DNA from: Terriglobia bacterium
GTDB lineage: Bacteria; Acidobacteriota; Terriglobia; UBA7540
Length of the DNA stretch: 62,107 nucleotides
Direction of reading: 5' to 3'
Assembly (NCBI GenBank): GCA_020072655.1
Contig: JAIQGH010000019.1
Coordinates: forward strand, 1 to 62,107
Position numbers and translations under genes: made by a program. Of the stretch, positions 9,001 through 16,538 are shown piece by piece. Within the stretch, counting starts at the first letter, position 1, and every line of letters begins with the position of its first letter. Below the pieces are notes generated by a model that saw only the letters and a program-made list of their open reading frames with translations, was not told the origin of the DNA and did no database searches.

Positions 9001-10914
9001 TTATGCCCGCTCTGCCTTTACCGCTGTTAGTCTCTCGACGCCCAATACCTTGGCGACATGCTCGCGGAACGCGTAAGGGACAAGAAGCACGCCGGGCGTG
9101 AGATCCGTCCTTACCTGAATTGGAACTACAGCAGCTCCACGGAGCGAGGTCAACTTTACCTGCCATCCCGGGCGCATGCCGAGCTCGTCCGCATCCTGCG
9201 GGCACATTTCCACGAAGCCATGGGGAAAGAGCTTTCGCTGGGATTGATAGTCTCGACTTAGGGTTGGCGAAAATGAAATGAGCGGGTCGCGACCCCAATC
9301 AAAAACACCATCCCATGCAAGTAGATGCGGGCGCTCAGGAGATGTCTGCGCTGTCACCCCAGCGGCATGGAGCACGCGCTTCCCCGTGTCAAAGTCCTCA
9401 TCCAATGTCCCGCCCCATCCTTCCTCCAGCATCTGTTGTCCGATCCCCGCGTACCGCGGTGCCGCCTGTGCGATCTCGCGGAGGACGTCTGTAGCTGAAC
9501 TATATGAAGCACTGACCTCAAACCTTGCGCAAAGCTCGGCAAGCACCTGCCATCCCGTTCTTGCTTCCCCGGGCGGATCGGTTATTGCACGAACCCTTTG
9601 GACTCTACCTTCCATGCTAGTGAGTGTTCCTTCAGTCTCAGCAAAGCTGGCAATGGGCAGAGCCACGTGGGCGGCCCTCACGGTTGGCGTAACAAAGGCA
9701 TCCAACACCACAATGTACTCCATTCTTTCCATGGCCGCGAGCGCTTGCTGTCTCATCGGGAGGACTGAGGGGGGATCGTCGGCCAAGACAATCAATCCGC
9801 TCACAGATTGCAGTAAGCTTTCTGCATCCAATCCCTGGGCCGATGGCAGTTTCTTGCCCCAAAGGCCTTGCAGACGCTGCTGAGCCCGCCCGTCGTAGAA
9901 CGGTTGGTAGCCGGGTAGTCGGTCCGGTGCTACTCCCATATCGCAGGCCCCTCGCACGTTGCTCCGCCCCAGAAGCATCAAGAGCCCGGATCCCGGTCTG
10001 CCCAGATGTCCGGTGATGGCAGCCAGCGTGACAAAGGCAGCGGCATCTTTTCGAAGCTGATCGCCCTGCGCACTGGTAGGTGGAATCAAGAACGTCGCCC
10101 GCTCCGCACGCGCAATCCACTCTGCCGCCCGGTGCATTTCTTTAGTTGCCTTGACAGCCGTCAAGTCCCGCCGCAGTGCTTCATATCCTTCACAATGGGC
10201 CGTCGCCGATGTTCGGTCCTCCAGGCTGGCATGAAGGACCCCAGCCAGAAGGCCATTGATCACTTCTCCTTCACCACCAGGTACAGTCTGCAGGTAGAGG
10301 GATGAGAGGCGTGCCATTTGCGTCCTTGCGTAGCCGATGGCAGCAAGGCGGGCTCCTTTTTCGACCGCTTTCATCACAGAAAAAGCCGCACGCGGGTGTG
10401 TCTTGGCCAGGTCACCTTCAATCAGCACGATCGTTTCGCTCAACTCGATGTCATCCAGACTGATCGAACAGCCGTATTCCCCCGTAACTTCCTCAAGACC
10501 TGCAAGGAGCGGGCGACAGATGGAATGGTAAGAGAAGTCGACGTCGTTCGTTTCCAGGCCAGCTCGAGCAAGCTTGCCGGCCAGATAGTTCTCCTCATTG
10601 GTTGCCCTGGGAGAACCAAGTACTCCCACGGATTTGCCAGCCTCGATCAGACCTTTGATGCGCCCGGTAACGTGGTCGAGTGCCTCGGCCCACGAAACAG
10701 GCTCCAGCCTTCCGTTGCGCTTGACCAACGGTTCCCTCAAGCGGGTCCCCCACAAGGGAGCCTCATGGGCGCCCCAGCCCCTGGCGCAGAGCCTTCCCCT
10801 TGAGACGGGATGAGTTTCGCTCGGCGCCACACCCACCAGTTCTCCTTTGTTCGCCAGCAGGTAAAACCCGCAGCCGCAGGCACAAAAAGGGCACGTGGTT
10901 GGCACGGTTAACAT
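9001..10914 (-). CDS. Formate dehydrogenase-like molybdopterin oxidoreductase
   Basis: A bis-MGD molybdenum or tungsten enzyme of the FdhF/NarB/NuoG family, about 637 residues from the ATG at 10914. That ATG is preferred because ATGTTAA overlaps the stop of the upstream gene; a TTG nine codons earlier is possible. Near the N-terminus are four cysteines for a 4Fe-4S cluster (Cys8, Cys11, Cys15, Cys43). Cys133 in the segment YHSICRPLLAGLEEV stands where formate dehydrogenases have Sec or Cys, but the following residue is Arg where formate dehydrogenases normally have His. The C-terminal molybdopterin dinucleotide-binding domain is present. Formate is the obvious substrate from the context, but the altered active-site neighbour leaves this open. 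Confidence 0.8.
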   Translation of the reverse strand: MLTVPTTCPFCACGCGFYLLANKGELVGVAPSETHPVSRGRLCARGWGAHEAPLWGTRLREPLVKRNGRLEPVSWAEALDHVTGRIKGLIEAGKSVGVLGSPRATNEENYLAGKLARAGLETNDVDFSYHSICRPLLAGLEEVTGEYGCSISLDDIELSETIVLIEGDLAKTHPRAAFSVMKAVEKGARLAAIGYARTQMARLSSLYLQTVPGGEGEVINGLLAGVLHASLEDRTSATAHCEGYEALRRDLTAVKATKEMHRAAEWIARAERATFLIPPTSAQGDQLRKDAAAFVTLAAITGHLGRPGSGLLMLLGRSNVRGACDMGVAPDRLPGYQPFYDGRAQQRLQGLWGKKLPSAQGLDAESLLQSVSGLIVLADDPPSVLPMRQQALAAMERMEYIVVLDAFVTPTVRAAHVALPIASFAETEGTLTSMEGRVQRVRAITDPPGEARTGWQVLAELCARFEVSASYSSATDVLREIAQAAPRYAGIGQQMLEEGWGGTLDEDFDTGKRVLHAAGVTAQTSPERPHLLAWDGVFDWGRDPLISFSPTLSRDYQSQRKLFPHGFVEMCPQDADELGMRPGWQVKLTSLRGAAVVPIQVRTDLTPGVLLVPYAFREHVAKVLGVERLTAVKAERA

Positions 10915-11393
10915 ATCAGAAGGAATACTCGTCTTCCGCAAATAGCCATTAGAAGCTGCAGCCTTGTTGCCGCCAGCCGTTTCTCGATAATGTGAGCAAA
11001 CCGTTTCAGGAGTTCGTAGCCAAGGTCATGGTCTTCTTCGGATTTTGTGCGAAGACATTTTCCGTCGAGGGCGATGGCCCGCGCGAGCTCGACGGCGCGA
11101 GCATCAAACCTCCAGCGGTACGGCGGGACAAGCCACGACCAACCTAGAACTTCCCCTTCGCCAAGGGTCAGAATAATGATGGGACCGTGTCCGGGAGCTA
11201 GGACCTCGAGCGCTACCTTGCCGTGGCGAATGAGATAAAACTGGTTAGCTTCCTCCCCTTCACGGAGGATGAACTGGCCCGCGTCGAATCGCACGTTGCA
11301 GGCGCATCCAACAAGAAGGTCGAGGTGGCGGTCTTCCAAGCCACTTAAGAAGGGGTGCCCAGCTAGAATGCCTTTAAGGGTTTCTGTGGCCAT
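10908..11393 (-). CDS. Cyclic nucleotide-binding domain protein lacking a DNA-binding domain
   Basis: A 161-residue protein with a CRP/FNR-like effector domain. The beta-roll is seen from about residue 10 to 115 (GQFILREGEEANQFYLIRHG, then LGEGEVLGWSWLVPP), followed by one long helix. There is no room for a helix-turn-helix, so it is unlikely to bind DNA as CRP does. It may sense a ligand or redox signal and act on the enzyme complex. The phosphate-binding cassette of a canonical cAMP receptor is not obvious, so the ligand is unknown. Both ends overlap neighbours, a CPFC mini-gene upstream and the molybdoprotein downstream, which implies coupled translation. The SD before its own ATG is weak. 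Confidence 0.8.
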   Translation of the reverse strand: MATETLKGILAGHPFLSGLEDRHLDLLVGCACNVRFDAGQFILREGEEANQFYLIRHGKVALEVLAPGHGPIIILTLGEGEVLGWSWLVPPYRWRFDARAVELARAIALDGKCLRTKSEEDHDLGYELLKRFAHIIEKRLAATRLQLLMAICGRRVFLLIC

Positions 11394-11475
11394 TTTTCTT
11401 TGTTGAGGCTTCGAGGAGTCGTTCGGTTTCTAGAATGGTAGCGCAGAAAGGGCACGAGGTTGGGGCAGTTAACAT
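11374..11475 (-). CDS. 33-residue CPFC mini-protein resembling the molybdoprotein N-terminus
   Basis: A small open frame starting at ATG 11475, with a strong GGGGGAG Shine-Dalgarno 7 bases upstream, and ending inside the start of the cyclic-nucleotide-binding gene (20-base overlap). Its first residues MLTAPTSCPFCA almost repeat MLTVPTTCPFCA at the start of the formate dehydrogenase-like protein 560 bases downstream; after that the two differ. It may be a coupled leader peptide, a metal-binding mini-protein, or the remnant of a duplicated fdh 5' end. The good SD and the translational overlap favour expression; the duplication is inferred from sequence similarity. Confidence 0.45.
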   Translation of the reverse strand: MLTAPTSCPFCATILETERLLEASTKKNGHRNP

Positions 11476-11602
11476 TCTATGTCTCCCCCTGAAAATACGC
11501 GTTGGGGGGCTCAGATTGGTTCAGAAGGGAGGCTTCCCCTTTCATTCGTAATGCGACCGAGCACCATGGTAGGGCCCTTCGGCGCTTCAGTTGACTCTTG
11601 TA

Positions 11603-12655
11603 TCAAGCAGCATCCTTTCTTTCCATCACTCCCCACCCATAGAACTTGTCGAACCAATTGTGAAAATCCACCATGAGCGTCTCGTATCTTTCCTTGATGT
11701 GACTGTAAAGCTTCGCGGTGTGGATCAGGAGGGCGCACTGCTCGCCCACCATTTTCATGAGACAGATCTCGTCCTCTGAAAACTCATATGGCTTGTTAGT
11801 GAAGACGCGGAGGAAGCCGATAGAGCGCCCGTGTACGAGGAGGGGCACGCTTAGCAGGGATGCGATACCCTCGCGCCTAGCCTCTTCCGGGTACTGCAAA
11901 TACTGCGTGGCGTCGTACACGGCAACACTTCTGCCTTCGAGCATTTCCGCCTTCGCCTTGCTAGCGTCGACGGGTCCTTTGTCTAGGTATCCTTGACTCA
12001 ATCCATAAGAAGCCCATAGTTCCAGCCTTCCCGTATCCGGATCCAGCAGTCGGATCACACATCCTTTTGCCCGCAGATCTTCTGTAATCACTTTAACGAT
12101 GTCCTCCAGCACGTCCTTGATGTCGAGAGATAAAGGAACAGTCTCTGAGACATGGTGAAGGATCTTCTGGAACATCGAGTGGAGGATGACGCTCGTGCAA
12201 AGAGCCGCGATGGTCTGAATCACTGCCAAGTCATCGCTAGAGAAAACCCTTTCTTCGGCGGTCGTAATATGCATCGATCCGATTACTTGACCTCGGGTCT
12301 TCAGTGGTACCAGGAGCAGCGACCCGATGCCCTCTTCCTGATAAATGGGGAAACGGTAGACTCGCGGATCGGACCGGCAATGAGTAACCAACACTGTATT
12401 TCCGTGGAGCGCCTCGCCCACCATCCCCTCCACTTCCAACGGGCGACAAATGGCGAACTTCTCGCTCAGGTCGAAAAGAGCAATGTTCTCCAACTGCCTC
12501 TGGTTTCGGCTGAGCAGGAAAAATTGGCACCCTTTTACGTGTAGGTTTTCGACGATCGATTTAGATACGGACCGTAGCATCTCGGCCGTTTCAAGCGGCG
12601 AGTTCAGAGCATCCCCGATGGTCTGAAAGACCCTAAGACAGTCAATGCCTGGCAT
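11603..12655 (-). CDS. Tandem GAF-domain sensor protein
   Basis: A 350-residue cytoplasmic protein with two GAF domains, about residues 22 to 160 and 175 to 320. Each shows the family core (GIGSLLLVPLKTRGQVIGSMHI in the first, GIASLLSVPLLVHGRSIGFLRV in the second), followed by the FSSDDLAVIQTIA or FSEDEICLMKMVGEQ helix. There is no kinase, cyclase or DNA-binding output domain, so it probably acts through protein partners. The ATG follows GAGGAG with 10-base spacing. It is codirectional with and upstream of the hydrogenase operon (128 bases to the mini-gene start), so a role in redox or gas control of that operon is possible but unproven. Its 5' end abuts a decayed hdrB. Confidence 0.82.
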   Translation of the reverse strand: MPGIDCLRVFQTIGDALNSPLETAEMLRSVSKSIVENLHVKGCQFFLLSRNQRQLENIALFDLSEKFAICRPLEVEGMVGEALHGNTVLVTHCRSDPRVYRFPIYQEEGIGSLLLVPLKTRGQVIGSMHITTAEERVFSSDDLAVIQTIAALCTSVILHSMFQKILHHVSETVPLSLDIKDVLEDIVKVITEDLRAKGCVIRLLDPDTGRLELWASYGLSQGYLDKGPVDASKAKAEMLEGRSVAVYDATQYLQYPEEARREGIASLLSVPLLVHGRSIGFLRVFTNKPYEFSEDEICLMKMVGEQCALLIHTAKLYSHIKERYETLMVDFHNWFDKFYGWGVMERKDAA

Positions 12656-12669
12656 GGTGAAATAACTCC

Positions 12670-12813
12670 TCTACAGGGAGATAATAAACAGCAATTCCAG
12701 TCCGGCAGTTCGCGGAGCTCCAGACCCAGGACACCAAAGACCGGGAGAAGCAAGTGCTGGCAGTGGCCTGCAAAACCATGCATGCAGCAGCCCGGAACCT
12801 ATATGTGCGCCAT
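12670..12813 (-). pseudogene. Decayed 5' end of heterodisulfide reductase subunit B (hdrB-like)
   Basis: Read from an ATG at 12813 this gives MAHI, then a TAG stop where HdrB has a Tyr codon, then VPGCCMHGFAGH, a linker, and ELRELPDWNCC. The first Cys and the Cys-Cys pair are separated by 31 residues, as in the CCG motif of HdrB (CX31-39CC). The LGLELRELPDWNCC segment is characteristic of the family. The rest of hdrB is absent: the sequence passes directly into the ribosome binding site of the tandem-GAF gene. This is a remnant, not an expressed protein. The family call is from motif memory and is fairly strong. Confidence 0.65.
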
Positions 12814-13114
12814 GGTCGAGGGCCTGTTTCCCCTTCGTTCGCGCACAATGCGGCCCACGCGCTTGAGCATCTCCAGGAACGCTTTCGCCAAGGCCGGGAC
12901 AGGATAGGGGCGGGGACAGATCCCCTCGCGAAGTGCTGTCCGCTTGAGGCGCGGAGTCCATGTGGGCGGACACAGGGCAAACGTTGCCGCAAGTCCCGCC
13001 TTGCAGGCAGGAGAAGGTCTTCTCGCCGCCCGATGTAGCAACCACCTCGGCGGCGAGGTCTCCCCTCGATTCCTTTTCGTGTTTCACCCTCTGGAAAAAG
13101 GTGGGACGCGCCAT
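12814..13114 (-). pseudogene. Decayed heterodisulfide reductase subunit C (hdrC-like)
   Basis: An ATG at 13114 is preceded by GGGGAGG at good spacing and opens MARPTFFQRVKHEKESRGDLAAEV. It continues with FSCLQGGTCGNVCPVSAHMD, which matches the HdrC cluster motif CxxCGTCxxxCP except that the second cysteine has become Gly (GGC for TGC). After MD the family pattern continues only in the next frame (TPRLKRTALREG), so there is a frameshift. The segment ends in AFLEMLKRVGRIV, directly before the hdrB remnant. Cysteine loss plus frameshift mark it as a pseudogene. The hdrC-hdrB order is normal for these operons. Confidence 0.6.
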
Positions 13115-14442
13115 CCCTTCGCCTCCCCTTTTCGTGGCTCTCCGCCAGGAGTGGGGCGCCAAAGCCTGTCGCTCTGGTGGCGGGCCGCAGACCTGCTTAC
13201 GGTCGGACTTATTGGCCCAGGGACTGACACACTTCTTCGCTCTGGACTGAGAGCAAGACGCGGGCCATTGGATTGGCTGGAATGCGGGATCGGACCCCCA
13301 CGGACTGTCCAAAATCAACCCGCAAGGAAGAACCATTTTCGGAAGAGCCTTTCAGTAATTCTGTACCCCTTCCCTGCGAGGATTGATGAGACATGCGACA
13401 CCGCTGGCGGACAAGTATTGAGTTTTGCGGCGCGTATCCAGGGCACAAGGCGGAGTGGCTGAGCTCGAGTTGGGACAGTCGAACTGCGAGGCCCAGGGGA
13501 GAAGGATTCTGACGCTGCGTGAAATCACTCCTGAAAACCTGATTCCATGGCCGAAACGGTCGGGGACAGGCCCGATTTGCTCCAAGGAGTCAGTTCCCAG
13601 CCTCGCCAGGTGAAACCCGGCGGGCCAGTTTCTCGCGCCGGGCTTTCCTGTGCGCTTCCTGCCAAGGCTTATGACGATTATCCCGCTGGAGGGGGTTTCG
13701 GTGGCAGGTGCGGGGTGCCAAAATTCTCTGCGGCCTAAGAATCAACAGTGAATTTCCCGGAGATCAGACCAGGGCCCGATTCCTGCCTGGGTGGCTGACC
13801 AAGGCTAGTGTGCGTCTTCAGCACTTCTGAGACTTATCTAGCCTTTTTCGAAGCTACAGTTCATTCCCCAGATCACTCCGGGTTTGGTTTGGCGCCTGGG
13901 CCAGGTTGTGCTGGAACCGGCGATCCAGGGTTGCGTGTTTTTGCTCCTTTCTGCGCTTGAGGATTTCTTCTCGTTCATTGGGGTATCCCGTTCCTCCTGC
14001 CTTGACCGGCAGGGGATCTCTACCGGAGATACTCTCTTTCTTTCCCAACCTCAATTTGCAGCACGGAGTGTTAGAACCCAGGACTATCCGGGACGGTTCA
14101 AGTAGGGGGAGAGTTACCAGGAGCGCCGACCGGAGCAAAGCCTCTCAAAGCTGGATCGACCATGGAGTGGTCCCGGCCGCAGACCAAGATTTCCCCAAGG
14201 GCTCCTGTGCGCACCAAAGGTGCCGGGCGCACACAAAACGGATTGGGAATGAAAAGTCGGCTCCTCGGAAACTGGCCGCCTGCCAACATAGATCCTATGT
14301 AACGCCGCAGGGTAGAGCGAAATCGCTCAACTCCTGTATCGTCACCAGGCCGCCCCTACCCATGATACGATCACCGGGCGGCGTAGACATGCCGCTGCTT
14401 GCATGTCTGCGAGGGTTTGGCTGGACGCCAGGAGGGTAACGA
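13115..14442. other. 1.3 kb without recognisable genes
   Basis: No frame shows a coherent protein on either strand. Low-quality open frames here lack domain signals and good ribosome binding sites. The stretch has an imperfect GC-rich hairpin around 13614-13648 (AAACCCGGCG facing CGCCGGGCTTT). A 38-base dispersed repeat lies at 14309-14346. The position next to the hdr remnants suggests decayed coding DNA. Confidence 0.5.
14309..14346. repeat. Dispersed palindromic repeat, copy 1
   Basis: This 38-base unit matches 22543-22580 with four differences: AGGGyAGAGCGAArTCGCTC, then wACTCCTGTATCGTCrCC. Its core AGAGCGA..TCGCTC is an inverted repeat that can form a short hairpin, perfect in copy 2 and imperfect here. 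Both copies lie in non-coding stretches. Confidence 0.6.
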
Positions 14443-15075
14443 GTGGAAGAACAAATACTCTGCTTCAAACGGGAAATCCTGCGGGCTCATCCCGCCAAGA
14501 CGTTTTACGACGAGAGTCTCTGGCACCAGCTCCTGGCCCACCTCGAACCCAAGGCGCGATCCGTGGCGGAACACGACTACGACACCAAACAGCTTGTGGT
14601 TTACGTCCTCATCAATCATGAACAGACCTTCCTGAGCTATCAACGCACGCCCAAGACTACCGAGACCCGCCTCAAAGCCTTGTATTCGATCGGCATCGGG
14701 GGGCACGTCAACGTGGAAGACCAGATTCAACCAACTCTATTCGGCGCGAATGAAGCGGCCTGGAAAGACTTCGTTCTCAAAGCCGTTCGGCGCGAGGTCA
14801 GCGAAGAAGTCCAAATCGAGGGGGCGAACGCCCAGGAGCCTAGACTCATCTGCTTTATCAACGATGATTCGAACGACGTGGGAAAGGTGCACTTCGGCGT
14901 GGTCTTTCTCGTGAAGCTGGCCGAACCGAGCGTCGCCATCCGAGGCGAGCGAGGCATCGGCAAGCTCAGCTTCCGTACCCTGCCGGAACTCATCTCCATG
15001 CGCGACACTATGGAGACTTGGTCACAACTGCTCGTTGACTTCCTGTCGCGCGAAAGTTCGGTGTGGCAGGAATGA
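14443..15075 (+). CDS. Nudix-fold hydrolase-like protein
   Basis: A 210-residue protein resembling the predicted phosphoesterase Nudix group (COG4112 type). The GTG start is preferred because GGAGG lies 7 bases upstream. A central GIGGHVNVED segment and AVRREVSEEVQIEG supply the Nudix helix residues REVSEEV that bind divalent metal. The spacing between the Gly and the REVSEE block is longer than in classical Nudix boxes because of an insertion (about 30 residues with QPTLFGANEAAW). The N-terminal 70 residues with RAHPAKTFYDESLW are specific to this group. Substrate is unknown. It stands alone between two gene-poor stretches, with no operon partner. Confidence 0.7.
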   Translation: MEEQILCFKREILRAHPAKTFYDESLWHQLLAHLEPKARSVAEHDYDTKQLVVYVLINHEQTFLSYQRTPKTTETRLKALYSIGIGGHVNVEDQIQPTLFGANEAAWKDFVLKAVRREVSEEVQIEGANAQEPRLICFINDDSNDVGKVHFGVVFLVKLAEPSVAIRGERGIGKLSFRTLPELISMRDTMETWSQLLVDFLSRESSVWQE

Positions 15076-15768
15076 CTTGCCCCCAGTCAGTGGGCACCCA
15101 ATATCCCGACGAGATCCTGTGCCTTCGACTCGGAGGTTGAGCGAGCGTTTCGTTGTGATCAGGGAAAAACTATTTAGCACTAAGACGGCATGATTGAGTT
15201 GAGGACGCGCAAGCGGCACACACATGGCGCGGTGCGCCGTGTGTGCGATTCTCTGGAACGCTGGTCGGCGCGCAAGCATTACCGGCCGCAGTTTGCGCCA
15301 TCGGGCCTCACCTTCGAGCGCTTCCTCCAAAGCCTCCAGGGTATGACCGACTGCAGCCGCGGGCGGATGGCTACCCATGAACGCCGTTTTGTTTGCCGAT
15401 CTGGGCCAGTGGACGTGTTCTCGCCCACACGGAACTTACTTTCGGGCTGCTCACTTCGTCTGCCACCAGTCCGGTTTTGTCGGAGTGCGTCGCAATCTGG
15501 ATTACCCTCCGCGGAATCGGTAAACACAAGGCGACAAGGCGGGACCCATCCGAAGAAACGCAAGCCCCCTTGAAACCCAGGAGTTGCAGCAACCACCTGC
15601 CACTATGGAAACCCAACTATTTTGCCCCTAAAGTCCGTGCGCGCTGTGGACGGTTCGGAGCCGATGAGCCCATTGAAATCAATAGTGCTCGGTTGGGCGT
15701 AAATGGGCCTATAATTTGAGACGGCGGAAATCCAAAAAAATAGATTCAGGTTCAGAGAGGAGTTGCCC
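15076..15768. other. Gene-poor intergenic stretch
   Basis: No supported gene is seen. A perfect TATAAT lies at 15710-15715 and may be the -10 element for the small gene that follows, but no convincing -35 box stands 16 to 18 bases upstream of it. Confidence 0.4.
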
Positions 15769-16068
15769 ATGATTGTTGTCCGCAACGTATTCCGGATGAA
15801 ATTTGGAAAGGCCAAAGAGGGCGTGGCCCTGCTCAAGGAAGGCATCGCGGTCCAAAAGCGAGCTGGCGTGGAGATGAACCAGCGCATCATGACCGACTTG
15901 GTCGGAACGTTTTACACTCTGGTCCTGGAATTGGCGATCCCCAACATCGGCGCCTTGGAAACCAACATGCTTAAAGTGATGGGTGACAAGGACTGGCAGG
16001 CCAATTATCAGAAGTTTTCTGCGCTGGCCGAATCGGGCTACCGCGAGATTTTCACGATCGTAGAATAG
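15769..16068 (+). CDS. Small dimeric alpha/beta-barrel-like protein of unknown function
   Basis: A 99-residue protein beginning MIVVRNVFRMKFGKAKEGVA. ATG at 15769 has an AGAGGAG ribosome binding site 6 bases upstream. The alternation of strand (IVVRNVFRMKFG), helix (AKEGVALLKEGIAVQKRAG), strand and helix, and ending YREIFTIVE, resembles the dimeric alpha/beta barrel (Dabb/NIPSNAP-like) superfamily. No catalytic residues stand out. It has no operon partner. The fold assignment is inference from pattern; function is unknown. A TATAAT upstream at 15710 suggests its own promoter. Confidence 0.7.
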   Translation: MIVVRNVFRMKFGKAKEGVALLKEGIAVQKRAGVEMNQRIMTDLVGTFYTLVLELAIPNIGALETNMLKVMGDKDWQANYQKFSALAESGYREIFTIVE

Positions 16069-16538
16069 TCCTGCCGGGAGCAATCCGATCTCTTCGTTGG
16101 CAGGTCCATTTGCCTGCGGAAGTTCGCACGACCTTGCCCTGGGCCGATAGAGATTGGTGCTGCTCCTTATGAGATGGCCTTGGAGTTGGTCTTCTGCTCT
16201 ATAAATCATTTCGTGGGTTTCGCTTACCCGTATGTATGTCGGCGGAACGCCGTTGTGAGATGGGTTTGGTGGAGACAAGCCAACAGCACGGTCAGGCCGT
16301 CTCACGTCAAAGTGCCCTGTCTGGCTCACCCTTACACGATTAGCAAACCCTTGGCGACTGCTCGTTGCTGATGCCAGGCCGGTAGGAGTCTGGTCCGCTT
16401 TCAAGGCGCAGTCGTCCTATTTTCCGGGAAGCCTGTTTCTCAGGACCAATCCGGCTTAAGTTTCTTCGAGAACTTGACATCCTGGAACCCTGGCTGAGGG
16501 CGAGTGTGTCCACCCAAGCATGTGTGTCCTATCTGTGC
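16069..16538. other. Intergenic stretch, nothing recognised
   Basis: Between the small barrel-like gene and the kinase gene, which converge here. No coding signal, strong hairpin or repeat was found. Confidence 0.4.

Noticed and set aside
12944-13462. Plus-strand 172-codon frame in the gene-poor stretch
   Set aside because: No recognisable domain; it overlaps the minus-strand hdrC remnant, which explains the sequence better.
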